This document shows positions 31,141-41,549 of a stretch of 64,000 bases of DNA, piece by piece. The number at the start of each line of letters is the position of its first letter. Position 1 is the stretch's first letter. The DNA is taken from contig CAUYUJ010017815.1 of assembly GCA_963575745.1 (NCBI GenBank), forward strand, positions 736,765 to 800,764, in the 5' to 3' direction. Below the pieces are notes generated by a model. It was given only the letters and a program-made list of their open reading frames with translations, was not told where the DNA came from and made no database searches. Both the position numbers and the translations under genes were made by a program. The DNA is from Prorocentrum cordatum (Eukaryota; Sar; Dinophyceae; Prorocentrales; Prorocentraceae).

Positions 31141-32199
31141 AACGAAAAATCGGCGCCTGCGGCGGGCTTGTTGTAGAATTTGAAAAAATTGGGCGCCTGC
31201 AGCGGGCTTCTTCAGAGCCTCGCAGACTGCCGACGTCCCCGCCGACCCCTCACGCTTCTCCGCGGCTGCGGGGTTCTACGTACAGAAGTTGTTGCCGCGA
31301 TGTAGCTGGCCACTTGGGCGCCCTGAGTGCCAGCAAGCGCCGCGATTTGCACGCCAGAGACCGGGCGCAGCAACGCCATGCGCGCTTGCCTGAATTACCG
31401 TGGGGAGAACGGCACGAGGAACTCCCTCTTGCTCTTCCATTTGTGTTTCCCTCGTCTCTCCTGAAACATGTCTAGAGGAGGACGATGGTGGAGGAGGAGG
31501 AGGAGGAGGAGGAGGAGGAGGACGACATCACTGAAGTCGTCGCTTTCGTCGTCGTCGTCGTTGTCATTGCCGCGCCCGTCGTCTAAGCGGGCTCGCTCTC
31601 ACACCCAGATACTCATGGACAGAGTTCTTCAGCGAAGCGTGACAGGAGTATGAAATACACACACCTGGGCATTTCCGCGCCGAGCATTCTTCCAAGCAGC
31701 TCATCACAGCCAGGCAAGGCTTACGCATGTGTATGCAGTTCCTGATTCGTGTTCGTCCGCAGGATAAGCATGCAAAAAACTGCAAATGTGTAGCAACATG
31801 CCTGGGGCACGCGAGTTCGGCGTGATCGCAAAGAGGAGGAGGAGGAGGAGGAGGAGGAGGAGGAGGAGGAGGAGGAGGAGTAGGAGGAGCAGGAGGGGAA
31901 GAAGGCGGAGGAGGGAGGAATCCGCTGATAGCCAGAATGCGGGCACGAGCTCACGGGAAGAGAAGGCCAGGCGGGCCACCACGGAGGCTGGCTTCCCACC
32001 TTGTAATGCCCTCCTCGCGGCCAAGCTCTTTCTTCGAGGGGCCCTTGTGGCCAAGAAAAAAACCCATCGGGAGGAGGAGGAGGAGGAGGCGTGGGAGCAG
32101 GAGGAGGAGGAGGAGGAGGAGGAAGAGGGAGGAGGCGGAGAAAAACCACAGCAACCTCGCCCATCCCGTGTTCCGTCCTCAGAAGTCTCCAGAAGTTTT
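31141..32199. other. stretch without a supported gene
   Basis: Contains a short duplicated phrase (GGCGCCTGC.GCGGGCTT at 31150 and 31190) and GGA runs (31473-31523, 31832-31880). No recognisable coding motif. Confidence 0.5.
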
Positions 32200-32350
32200 T
32201 CCTTTCATTGCAGAAGCGAAACCCACGTTTTGAAAAGGAACCGCCTTGCATCCTTCTTGCGAATCACCAAATGGACTGAAGAGAGACGGGCACCACATGA
32301 GCCTGTCATTCAGACGGGAACCCCGTTTTGAAAAGGAACAACCATGCATC
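32200..32350 (+). repeat. dispersed ATTTTGAAAAGG family, two copies
   Basis: Copies near 32218 and 32318: GCGAAACCCACGTTTTGAAA and CGGGAACCCCGTTTTGAAAA, each followed by GGAAC..CC.TGCATCCTTCT. Same family as 33180-33440 and 60720-60870. Confidence 0.65.
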
Positions 32351-33179
32351 CTTCTAGCGGGCCAAGCGGACTGCGACATACAGCACTACCAGAGGTGCCC
32401 AACGAGAACCCACTTTGCTTTTTGAACGGATCCCCCCCTCCGTCGGTGCAACCGTTGCAGACGTTTACGCGCACGGCCATTAGTGCAGGGAAGTCTCGTG
32501 CGAGAGACTCAGCCTGGGAAGGAACCACGTGCAGCCGTCACCCGCCATCAGGCTTGTGCTGGTCAGTGTTCGAAGAAGCCACGCCACCACCACGGCGGCC
32601 AAAAAGACAGCGGCGGCGGCAGCGGCGACCGATGCGGCCGCGGCGGCGGTTGAGCCGTAGGCGGCGAGGCGAACTCGCCGCGGCAGCGGTGCTGCCGGCG
32701 GTGGAGGCGCTCGCGCGCTCGGGGGCCTCGGGCGGCGGCTTGCCCCGGGTGCGGTCGGGGCCTCGAGCCTCGGGCCTCGATCCCTGGAGGGGCGCACTGG
32801 GAGAAGGACGGAAGGAGGAAGGCGGGAGGGGGGGAGCGGGAAGAGTGGTGTAAGGATGGATGCGAAGGAAAGGGGGAGGAGGAAAAGGAGGAGGAGGACC
32901 AGCATAAACCCAAGATCCATCATTAGGATATTGCAATACGCCCTCCCTCCAAGTTCCCTCCTATGGGCCTCTACAAAGATTCATTTTCACTGAAGAAAGT
33001 GCCCCGTTGGAAAACAAACATTTGAACATCGGGAATCGTGCCAGAACACCATTCCTGGGATTTCAACAACACGAACAAACGTACCTGTTGCGCCCTGACA
33101 ATCCGACTTCGTGCCAAATAGCCACTCTGTGACGTTACCAATGAGAATCCTTGAAACTGTTGTGACATATACAATCAAA

Positions 33180-33440
33180 TGTGCGCGGCGCTATGGCCTA
33201 AGGCGAGAACCACATTTTGAAAAAGAACAGCCCTTCATCCGGGAAGCTATTGCGAATGTTGACACCGATTGTGCGCGGCGGCAAAGCGAGAACCACATTT
33301 TGAAAAGGAGCTGCCATCCATCCGTGAAGCTCTTGCCTTGAAAACGAGTGTGCGCGGCGTTAAGGCGAGAACCACATTTTGAAAACCACCTGCCCACCAT
33401 CCGCGAAGCTCTTGTAAATTCATGAGACGGATGTGCGCGG
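33180..33440 (+). repeat. 80-90-bp tandem repeats, 3 copies
   Basis: Units start TGTGCGCGGCG at 33180, 33270 and 33349, with a partial one at 33432. Each contains GCGAGAACCACATTTTGAAA and CATCCG.GAAGCTCTTG. Confidence 0.88.
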
Positions 33441-33896
33441 CGCTGAGGCGAAGGAGGAGGAGGAGGAGGGGGTTCAGAAGGAGGGGGAGGAGCAAGCGAT
33501 CGCCCGGTGACCGCGCGCCCCCGCCAAGAAAAACGCTTCAGGATCACGATTCCTTCTCCGTATGTCGAACTGCGCACTTGGCTCGCCTCTAAGTGCACCC
33601 GCTTCTAGCTGGCCAACTCCAGAGACGCCGACGACGCAAAAGGTCGCCCCTGTCTGGGGTCAACTTTTGTCCCCGCCGGCCTAGCCGCCCCAATTCTACT
33701 CCCGCCGGCTTCCGCGGGCCGCCCCCCGTCTTCAGCCGAGTGCGGGAGGCCAATCCTTCGGCCGACGATCCTTGGAACGCCCTGCTCCAACTTGGGACCC
33801 TCAGGGCCCCGGTCTCCGCGGGAGAGGCTCGGCGGGGGCCCATAGAGGGCCAACACAGAATCAGACCTCGAGCCTCAATGGTCGAGGGCCTCGAGG

Positions 33897-34065
33897 GGGG
33901 AGGATGAGAGGAAGAGGAGGACGAAGGGGAAACGGAAGGAGGAGGAGGAGGAGGAGGAGGAGGAGGAGGAGGAGGAGGAACAGGAGAGGAGAGGAGGAGG
34001 AGGAGGAGGAGGAGGGTGAGGGAGCGGAAAGGAGAAATATGAGGAAGGAGGAGGAGGAGGAGGAG
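33897..34065. repeat. GGA array
   Basis: Near-pure GGA tract. It is followed by a TCC tract in opposite orientation at 34228-34332, which could pair with it. Confidence 0.95.
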
Positions 34066-34227
34066 GGACCTGGGCAGGAGGGGCCAGTGGCAGAAGCGCG
34101 CGGCTCGGAAGAAGTCCTGTGCCCAGCAGGGAGGTAAAAAAGAGGGGGGAGGAGGCGGGGGAAGGGGGGCAGAGGATGTTTGAAACCTTCGTGCCAGCTG
34201 TAAGGACCGACCAGTTATACAGGCCCG

Positions 34228-34332
34228 CCCTCCTCCCTCCTCCTTCATCGTCCTCCTCCTCCTCCTCGTCCCTCCTGCTCCTCCTCCTCCTCACCTCCTC
34301 CTCCTCCTCCTCCTCTTCCTCCTCCTCCTCCT
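34228..34332. repeat. TCC array (inverted relative to neighbours)
   Basis: TCC on plus, lying between GGA arrays at 33897-34065 and 34507-34600. Confidence 0.95.
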
Positions 34333-34480
34333 CCGCTAGCTGTTTGACTGTTCCCCCCCTCTTGGGAGGGGGGCAGGGTCGAACGGCGTGGACCTGTCCA
34401 GCCCCCCTCCTCCTCTGACGCAGGGAAGTATCCGCCGACGAGAACGATGATGAGGGGGGCGGTGCTGGAGGAGAAGGAGC

Positions 34481-34808
34481 GAGGTGATGATGATGATGAT
34501 GCTGATGATGATGAGGAGGAGGAGGAGGAGGAGGAGGAGGAGGAGGAGGAGGACAGGGAGGAGAAGGAGGAGGAGGAGGAGGAGGAGGAGGAGGAGGAGA
34601 CACACCTATCTCAGGCAGCGTGTTGACCAGAGCGCGGGCTTTCCGAGGTGATGATGATGATGATGCTGATGATGATGAGGAGGAGGAGGAGGAGGAGGAG
34701 GAGGAGGAGGAGGAGGACAGGGAGGAGAAGGAGGAGGAGGAGGAGGAGGAGGAGGAGGAGGAGACACACCTATCTCAGGCAGCGTGTTGACCAGAGCGCG
34801 GGCTTTCC
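34481..34808 (+). repeat. perfect tandem duplication, 2 x 164 bp
   Basis: 34481-34644 and 34645-34808 appear identical. Each runs from GAGGTGATGATG through a GGA array to CACCTATCTCAGGCAGCG and ends GCGCGGGCTTTCC. Confidence 0.92.
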
Positions 34809-34896
34809 TGCGCCATGCAGAGACAATGGTGCAGCCAGGGGGCAGACATCGGGGTATCGACGGTCTCCTTCGACACTTGCATCGCAAACTTCGGAT

Positions 34897-36096
34897 ATGA
34901 GCACGGCAGACGGTGTGAGGACCCACGGGTCCATAGCCAGAAGTTTCCCGAGCCAAAGCCAGTTTAGCATGAGTCAGCCCGCGCTGACACCGTTGAGAGA
35001 AGCACTGCAAGGCAGCAGCATCAGATTTGAAGTACTAACGCTTGAAGTCTTGCAGAGCACAGGGGTGTTAGAGGAGGAGGCTGCTGTTGCCCTGCGTGCT
35101 TTTCCGCCCGACGACGGGATCGGCGACATCTCCGTCGTCCACTATTTTACCGACGGCTCGCTTTACCAGCAAGGGGAGGGGATGGGGGGATGGGCAGTGG
35201 TAAAAATAGTGGTAAGGGATGGGAGGTGCATGTACGGTAGAGTTTTAAGAGGCGAACTTGCGAGCAGCAGTGCAATGAACCTTGAGCCGAGCTCGGCCAC
35301 CAGCACCACGTTGGAGTGTCTAGCGGTGATATGGACATTGTTTGCAGTCATAGTTGAGCGCCCAAGGCATCCCTGCACCCTGGACAGCGACTCGCTGAGT
35401 ACAATTCGGGCAGCGCTTGGGCAAAGCCTGCCAAATTCAGACAGGAAAATTGCTCAGCTTGTGCAGGTTGTTTGGGATTTGGCATCCAAGCAGTGTTCAC
35501 TTGAGCTCGACCATGTCAAGGCCCATGCAGGCCATCCGTGGAATGTTTTAGCAGACAATGTGGCTAAAGCCACAGCGAGACAGCTTCTGCCTGTGGCGCC
35601 CGAGCTACCGCGGAGAGTCATCCAAGCCGTTAGGATTGAAAACTCGCGCCTTTGGGAATGGGTCTTGGATGCGAGAAGGGATTCTCATGCGTACCCCAGT
35701 GTTGAGCACGGCAACGGGTGCGTGAGCCTCTCAGGCTGGAAGTCTGTCGCCCAGGCAGGGGATTTTCGAGAGCCGCACGCCAGCGACATCAGGACCAGCA
35801 AGTTACAGGTTGCCGTAGACATGCGCGTTGCCACTTTTAATGTGCAAAGCTTGCGGCATGCGTTTCGGCGAGGCTCGAAGGGGAGAAATCGAGCGCGCCG
35901 TGCTGCGGCGCTCCGCACTCAGATGTATAGGAGCGGCATACACCTTATCGGAATTCAGGAGGTAGAAATGAAAAGGGCACCAGGAGGGCAGGAGATTGGG
36001 TGTGCTTTGCAGCAGGACACCAGGACTTTGCGCTCGGCGTCGAGCTATGGATTAACGTGGGATCTCCTTACGGTATGTCCAAGGGAAAGCCGATAA
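34897..36096 (+). pseudogene. RNase H followed by start of AP-type endonuclease
   Basis: ATG at 34897 (MSTADG) is the likely start, as the frame further upstream only reads through GGA repeats. Residues about 75-225 form an RNase HI domain: VHYFTDGSL (Asp, 35140-35165), TTLECLAVIW (Glu, near 35315), TLDSDSLSTI (Asp, near 35385), LDHVKAHAGHPWNVLADNVAKA (His and last Asp, 35500-35570). All catalytic residues are present. After a linker of about 80 residues the same frame enters the endonuclease: VATFNVQSLRHAF (35830-35865) and GIHLIGIQEVEM with the catalytic Glu (35935-35965). True continuation is lost near 35990, where the frame changes and the next 30 codons are spurious. RNase H in front of the nuclease differs from the usual LINE order. 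Confidence 0.75.
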
Positions 36097-37061
36097 CCTT
36101 CAGCGCTCAGCAGGTGCGAATCTTGTGGGCTGCACCGCGTTTGTTGGCGTGCAGAATAGACGCTCCAGGGGCCAACCTCAATGTTTTAGTGGCCCATGTG
36201 CCTCATTCGGCCAATTCGGCCGCCGAAAAACTCAGCTTTTGGGGAGACATATACGCTGTGTGCAACAAGTGGCCCCCACAGTTGCGCTTTATGGATGGCA
36301 ACTGCCACCTTGTCGGGGACGAAGGGTGCGAGGTGGCCGGAACCAAGGGCACGGTTGGCTCTTCCCCCGCGGGCAGTGCGAGGTTGAAGGAGTGGCTTAA
36401 CGATCACAAGCTTGTTGCAGCCAACACCTTCCTTGGGGAGGAAGCGGATTACACTCTCATAGCTAACAAGACGGGAAGCTAGCACAGAATTGATTATCTC
36501 ATAGAGGACCACCAGCTTTTCAAAGCCATGAGTGAGGTGGCAATTCTGCATGAGGTTGATCTCACACGGAAGCAGGATGATCACTTCCCTGTGGTCTCAC
36601 GCCTTTGCTGGGTCAGGGACTCGGTGCGCGCTGCGCGGCAAGGGGCTGTTTTTGACGCACGCAAGCTTCAGGATGAGACAGTTTGCGACAAGTTTAGAGC
36701 CCATATAGCGAGCCTTGAGCTACCAGCCTGGGAGAAGAATATGGATGATCATTTGCTCGAGCTCAATGCTTCTGTTTTGGATGCGGCCAAAGAGTGTTTT
36801 AATAAAGATCCTGTTCGTCCGAGGAAGACCTACATTCAGGACAACACCTTTTGGCTTCTTCGGGTGCGACGGGCCATTCAAAGGGCCCTGCACAAAGTTA
36901 GGCATCAAGGAGGGGTCGACAGACACGTGAACCGTTTATTCTATCTAGCTCAAGACCTCAGGAAGGGATCCCATCACACCAAAGGCTGGGCTGTGGGGGC
37001 CTTCGGGGGTCTTTTGGGCAGATCTCGGCCACGGCTGGACGCAGCTCAATCAAATGGCTAA
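36000..37061 (+). pseudogene. rest of endonuclease, with in-frame TAG
   Basis: Continues the endonuclease after the frame change: AAGHQDFALGVELWINV (36010-36060), LNVLVAHVPHS (36175-36210), RFMDGNCHLVGDE in place of the usual GDFN motif (36285-36320), HRIDYLIED (36484-36510) and KQDDHFPVVSRL with the terminal Asp-His (36570-36605). A TAG at 36481-36483, just before HRIDYL, interrupts the domain. From there to 37061 the same frame covers the linker to the polymerase (TFWLLRVRRAIQRALHK near 36845). The residues of the active site survive, but the stop and the frame changes on both sides make this copy inactive unless the errors are in the sequence. Confidence 0.7.
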
Positions 37062-37902
37062 AGCTTTCTCTTGGAAACAATTGTGTCCCGATGAGTGGGT
37101 CCTAGGCCTGGCCAGGTTTCTCAGAGAGTCGTCGGAGACGCTCCTCAGAGCGCTTGACAGGGACTATAATCAAATGCTTGGGGACAATGCTCATCTCATT
37201 AACGTAAGCATCGACGGCCGCATTTCTCAGGCCGAGTGGCGGCACGCCAAGAAGCTTTTATTGCAGGGCGGCAAGCGCTACCGACAAACGCTTTCCTTCC
37301 CGCAGCGCATATCACCTGAGGAAATGCCTCTGATTACGCCTCAGGAAGATGCAGATGACCTGCAACGACACTTTGGGGATATTGAAAAGGCCACCACAGC
37401 CTCCAGGGAACATGTGTTTGAGCAGTATAATGATAGGGGAACCTTGGGGGGAGAAGATTTTCAGCTCAACCTGGACTGTGTCATGCCACGCCAGGAACTG
37501 CAGAGGGCGTTCCCAAGGCTGAAAAGAGGAAAAGCATCGGGGCCAGACATGGTTGTCAATGAGTTGTATATTGCCGACCCTGCGGGCGTGGCTAGAGTGT
37601 ATCACCCTGTTTTGGTGAAAGCAGCCATTTGCGTACGCGAGCCCTGCACCATGAAGCAGGGAGAAGTTGTAAGTTCGTACAAAGGCAAAGGCGACCAGCG
37701 ACTAGCGCTGGCTCAAAGAAGCATCCTGCTCAGTAACACCCTTGCGAAGGTCCACCACCAGTTTCTTCGGTCCCAGGTCTGGGGTTGTCTGGAAACTTGC
37801 TTGGCCGATTCTCAGTGCGGGGGCCTCAAGGGGAAGAGCACGGATGTGGCCACCCACTGGGTTAGAAGCATGATCAGGGCACAAAAAAGATGTGGCTTCT
37901 GA
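37054..37902 (+). pseudogene. reverse transcriptase fingers
   Basis: Frame with LQRAFPRLKRGKASGPDMV (37500-37555), the conserved entry motif of LINE polymerases, followed by VVSSYKGKGDQRLALAQRSI (37665-37725, the KGKG and R.I.L motifs), LAKVHHQFLRSQVW (37740-37785) and SQCGGLKGKSTDVATH (37810-37855). It ends by slipping at a run of six A (37883-37888) just before motif A, which continues in the next frame. Part of the same polymerase as 37890-38831. Confidence 0.78.
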
Positions 37903-38831
37903 TCGGCTGCCTTTTTCTTGACTTGCGGGCGGCCTTCTACAAGGTCATAAAGCAATTCATAGCGAGCCTGCCTGGCGAGGAGGACGAGCTCAGAGCTGCC
38001 TTAGATGAGGTGCCTATTCCCCCAGCTCTGTTCCATGCCACTAAAGCTCTAGAATGGGACCCCATCCTCGACAAAGCCATTTCGGACCCCCACCTCTTGG
38101 AGTTGGTTCGGGAAACTCAAGCTGGAGGCTGGTGGAAGGTGCGTGGATCGTCGGCGCATGTAAGACCTGCCTTAGGCAGCCGCCCAGGGACCATTCTGGC
38201 TACCGACATTTTTAATGTTGGCTTTGCTCCCATTGTTAAAGATATAGATCAGCAGATGCAGCAGAATGGGTTGGCATGGACACCGCCGCCCGCTGAGCTT
38301 CATTTCTCCACCGATGACGACCTTGAGAGTTCTGGGTCCTCGGTATCATTTGTAGATGATCTCACGCCTGTGGCTGCCATTGCGGAAGCAGAGCAGGCCA
38401 TTTCACGAGCCTCCCTGCTGGTGGACATCGTCTATGCGGGGGTATCCAAGTACGGCCTTGAATTGAACGCCACCAAATCATTTCTCATGCTCTCCCTTGT
38501 TGGCCGTGGCGCCAGAAAAGCTAAGCAGGCTATGGTGCTACAGGGGGGAGGGGGCACCTTGACTTCTGTTCAGCACGGGGGCGAGGTCAAGATCGTTAGG
38601 CAAATCAAAGGGCTAGGAACCCTCCTGGTGGAGGGTGGAGGCGCGGGGCCCGAAGTGGCCCATAGGATTTCCCAGATGAGGGCTGAACTTCGGCCCATCC
38701 AAGTGGCTCTCGGCAAAAGGAAGGCCCTCAAGCTGGCCACTCGCTCTCGTTGCACTGATGCTTTTGCTTTGAGCAAACTTTGGTTCAATTGCTGCGTTCG
38801 GGAGCCCCTTCTCCAACCAGTCTCATGGTAA
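37890..38831 (+). pseudogene. reverse transcriptase palm and thumb
   Basis: Motif A is CLFLDLRAAFYKV (37905-37945), motif B LGSRPGTILATDIFNVGFAP (38170-38230), motif C SVSFVDDLTPVA with both Asp (38340-38375), and motif D KYGLELNATKSFLML (38450-38490). The frame then carries a typical thumb/connection, ending KLWFNCCVREPLL before a TAA at 38829. The catalytic Asp are all present. The upstream fingers are in a different frame, joined at an A6 run. Confidence 0.82.
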
Positions 38832-38832
38832 G

Positions 38833-39878
38833 ATGGCTGCTGCTCAAGCCTCGGCTTATCGCGCAGCGTTGGGGGAGGCCCTCGGCGGCAACAAGGACCA
38901 CCACCAGTCCCATGCGTCGGTAGTGCATGCCGTCAGCAGGCTCAACCACCGCAGAGTACTCCGCGTTGCCAGGTTAAGATATCTCCCGAGGGTGCTCACC
39001 ACGGGGCCGGCTGGCCTGAGAGTGGTTTAGACACTCTGTGGGGCGATGCCGAGAGTTGGGTGGGGGCTATGAGAGAGGATCTTGAATGGCTCAACACGAG
39101 GATGGATAAGCGACAGGTTCCAGGAGATGGGAGCAGTGATGACTGGCTCAGCTTTGCTAGGGCCAAGCCGAGGCGCTTCGTCAACTTGGCGGTGGAAGCC
39201 GCCAGGCGTGAATTGTTTCACCAGCGGCAGCAGTATCTAGCGAAAGAAACTCTTAGGAATTGCCAAGAACACGGACTCCCTGAGCACAGCGCAAGAGAGG
39301 AACGAAGCAGCTCTGAGGTAGTTGGTTTTTTTTGGTGCTACGAATGTGGATATGTGGCCCCGTCGGCAAGGGGTCTTGCCATGCACCGAGGCAAGCAACA
39401 CAAACGCGGCTCAGACTGCAACACTTGGGCGGTCGGTACTCACTGTCAGATGTGCATGCTAGAATTCCATTCTCATGGGGGACTTTGTAAGCATCTCAAG
39501 CAGAATCGAAGCTGTGCGCTGAGTTGGCATGCCATGATCTGCCACCGAGTGAATAAGGAGGAAGTCCAAGAGTGGAGGACCGCTAGTGCCCAGTTGCAGA
39601 AAAAGAATAGACGGGCGGGAAAACATGAGCACGTGGCTGAGAAAGCTGCTGCGAGGATTTGCGGCCCTGTCAGAGGGGAAAAAATTCTGCATGAAAAAGC
39701 CATCCGTGTGCACCCCCCTTTGGCGCAGCGGGAGGCTGAGGCTAAGTGCAACGTCATGCCGAGGGCGCTGCTCGATATGCCAGCCCCTTTTTTCTTATCG
39801 TTGGCAAAGGCCAGCGGCAGAGTGAAGACTTCCAGGCTAAGCTGGAAGAGGAGTGTGCAAAAAAGGGGCAAGAGATAA
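38833..39878 (+). pseudogene. connection region and two C2H2 zinc fingers
   Basis: 38833-39030 reads SAYRAALGEALGG...ASVVHAVSRL...RLRYLPRVLTTGPAGL, the usual segment after the thumb. A frame change near 39025 leads into TLWGDAESWVGAMREDLEWLN and on to 39878. Two fingers follow: CYECGYVAPSARGLAMHRGKQH (first, 39340-39402) and CQMCMLEFHSHGGLCKHLKQNR (second, 39445-39510). The finger spacing (C-x2-C-x12-H-x4-H and similar) fits C2H2 DNA- or RNA-binding fingers. A basic helical linker comes next (KKNRRAGKHEHVAEKAAARI). After about 39790 the true continuation moves to another frame. Confidence 0.68.
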
Positions 39879-40574
39879 TCGTGCTTCACTTGTCCTGGGA
39901 AGAGTGGGCACTGCAGGACGAGCGGAGCTGGTGTGACAAGCTTCAGCAGGGTAAGCTCGCGGGGGGAGCCTTTTTTTCTGCCTGTTTGCTGGGGCGTAGG
40001 GTCTGCCCGCGAAAAGCACGCATGGTCTGTGGGGGATGTGCGGGGGTCCCCGAGGTTGAATTCTAAAGTGAGAGAGGTTGTCGGTGGGAAAAATGCGGCC
40101 CTGAGGGGGGCCCTTGCTCTCAGCGCTGGCGCCTGCCTGCGCGGAGTCCCTTGGGTCACCGTGAGTCCGACGATGATGGGCCATCTGCTCTCCTTTGCCA
40201 AAGTGCCCATGGTGTCTGAAGCCGCCTTGCATTGCAATGTCAGGGTGATGAAGCTACATGCCCGTGCTTTTGGCGATAATATATTTCTTGACCCCTTCTC
40301 TCTTCTCCCTGTCCACCTTGAGGGTTTAACTCAGGAGATCGGAGCCCTGGAAGGAAGTGGGAGGTGCAGGGGTGATCACTTGCACTGCAGCTGTGAGGGG
40401 AGGAAGGAATGCATGAGCTATTGCCTGCCCCCCTCCTTTTATTCTAGAGTTGCCGCCGCGTTTGCGAGTTCATGGCAGATTCGTGCTCATGAGATATGCG
40501 GAGAGAAGACTGCCGAGGGAGTTGGGGTGGACAACTTCTGGCGGCCTCTTGATCCGTTCTTGTCCTGGGACTGA
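39746..40574 (+). pseudogene. C-terminal region resembling a methyltransferase-like domain
   Basis: Two overlapping frames (39746-40066, then 39933-40574) carry FLIVGKGQRQSEDFQAKLEEE, KGQEIIVLHLSWEEWAL, WCDKLQQGKLAGGAFFSACL, then VREVVGGKNAALRGALALS, FAKVPMVSEAA, DHLHCSCEGR and LPPSFYSRVAAAFASSW. From memory of such elements, some dinoflagellate LINE-like proteins carry after the zinc finger a domain of the pattern LFSG...GDFQ..L...G......D......GPPC.TFS.AR...YPP.F...VA.A, reminiscent of DNA cytosine methyltransferases. This copy matches the spacing and the flanks but lacks a clear PPC motif. The assignment is an inference of moderate strength. No other family is suggested by the sequence. 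Confidence 0.38.
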
Positions 40575-41002
40575 CTGCCGAGCTCGCCTTGGTCCGTGTT
40601 GCTCTGTTGGATGGGGCCCCTGATGTCGCGACAGCATTGCACGTGCGGATTGGCTCCGAAGTGAGCCCTCCACGTCCTTTTTCCTTGCCCCCCCTTTTCC
40701 CAATCCGAGAATAGGCCACTTATGCACAGGCCTTGATATCGCCGAGCCGAGCCGAGCCGCCGAGGAGGAGGAGGAGGAGGAATATGCTGTGCATGTGGAT
40801 GTGGATGCGGATGTGGATGAGAAGGAGAAGGAGGAGGGGCGAGGTGAGGAGCAGGAGGAGGATCAATTTTCTTGATCACCATCGACGGAACCCTTTCAAC
40901 ATCACCCCTCTCAAACTGCCCGCCGTGCCGTCGCCAGCGCCAGCCGGGCGAGGAGGAGGAAGATGGCGCGGCGGAGGAAAGGCGACTCGGCCGCCCGCGA
41001 GC
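40575..41002. other. stretch without a supported gene
   Basis: Contains a GAGCC run, a GGA run and a GATGTG tract (40740-40860). No gene seen. Confidence 0.5.
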
Positions 41003-41496
41003 TCAGCTCGCACGGGCATTGACCTCCATCATCGCCTCCGCAACGCGGCGCCAGGCCCCCCCACCAACGCGCCAACTGCCGCCGCCCCGCGGCTCGTCTT
41101 CTCCTACTGATCCGTGTTCTTGCCGTCGCCCGCGCTCAGCTCGCCTGCGGGGGGGGCCCCGCCGCGCCGCGCGCGCCCGCGAGGCCGCAGGCGCCTCCGA
41201 GGAAGCGACGCTGCCAGGGGCGTCTGCGCGGGCGGCGCCGGCACCGCCGCGACGCTGAGCTCGGCGATGGCTGCCGGGGCAGCCCTTCAGCAGCACGCAG
41301 CAGGCGCTTTCCATTGCTGGAGTGGCCCACCGCGAAGTCGCTGGCCGCATCAGCCGCCAGAAGCGCCCCACGTGCCGCCCAGCCTCCACCAGGTGCAGCC
41401 ACCAGGCGGGCAAGTCAGTACGGGCGCGCGGCCGAGCGTCGGGAACGCGGGCGCGCGCGGCCAGGCCAACGAGCACGCCTTGAGCCAGTGCGCCGA
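41003..41496 (-). CDS. possible gene remnant behind an SL-like relic
   Basis: The minus strand is open through this region in a frame that starts upstream. Immediately 5' of it, at 41497-41517, is a sequence matching the spliced leader at 19 of 21 positions. Its translation begins ALAQGVLVGLAARARVPD, then WWLHLVEAGRHVGRFWRL and SRWATPAMESACCVLL, before becoming Arg/Ala-rich. No domain is recognised. If the leader relic is genuine, this would be a retroposed processed transcript, possibly decayed. The strong GC content makes chance ORFs likely, so confidence rests on the leader rather than on the protein. Confidence 0.25.
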
Positions 41497-41517
41497 CTTG
41501 GGCCAGAATGGCTACGG
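41497..41517 (-). other. diverged spliced-leader relic (19/21)
   Basis: On minus the sequence is CCGTAGCCATTCTGG followed by CCCAAG. It differs from the SL at two positions, both T-to-C changes on that strand. Further downstream on minus, 41479-41488 contains TGGCTCAAGG, which could be an inner relic. There is no defined poly(A) or target duplication. Confidence 0.55.
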
Positions 41518-41549
41518 TGAGGGAGAGTTGGTCGTAAGCGTGAATTAAA

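Larger units (their letters stand above)
34897..40574 (+). mobile_element. broken non-LTR retroelement, RNase H-first order
   Basis: Plus-strand remains of a retroelement whose domains follow each other as RNase H, AP-type endonuclease, reverse transcriptase, two C2H2 zinc fingers and a C-terminal region resembling a methyltransferase-like domain. RNase H and the start of the endonuclease share one uninterrupted frame, so their order is not an artefact of joining. The downstream parts are linked through at least six frame changes and one TAG. The ends are undefined: no SL, poly(A) or target duplication was found. The 5' side runs into the 164-bp duplicated GGA-rich block. Confidence 0.8.

Noticed and set aside
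30651-31176. Pro/Thr/Arg- and Gly/Val/Arg-rich ORFs
   Set aside because: All six frames are open through the 10-11-bp CGCGACCCACC array. No unique protein sequence.
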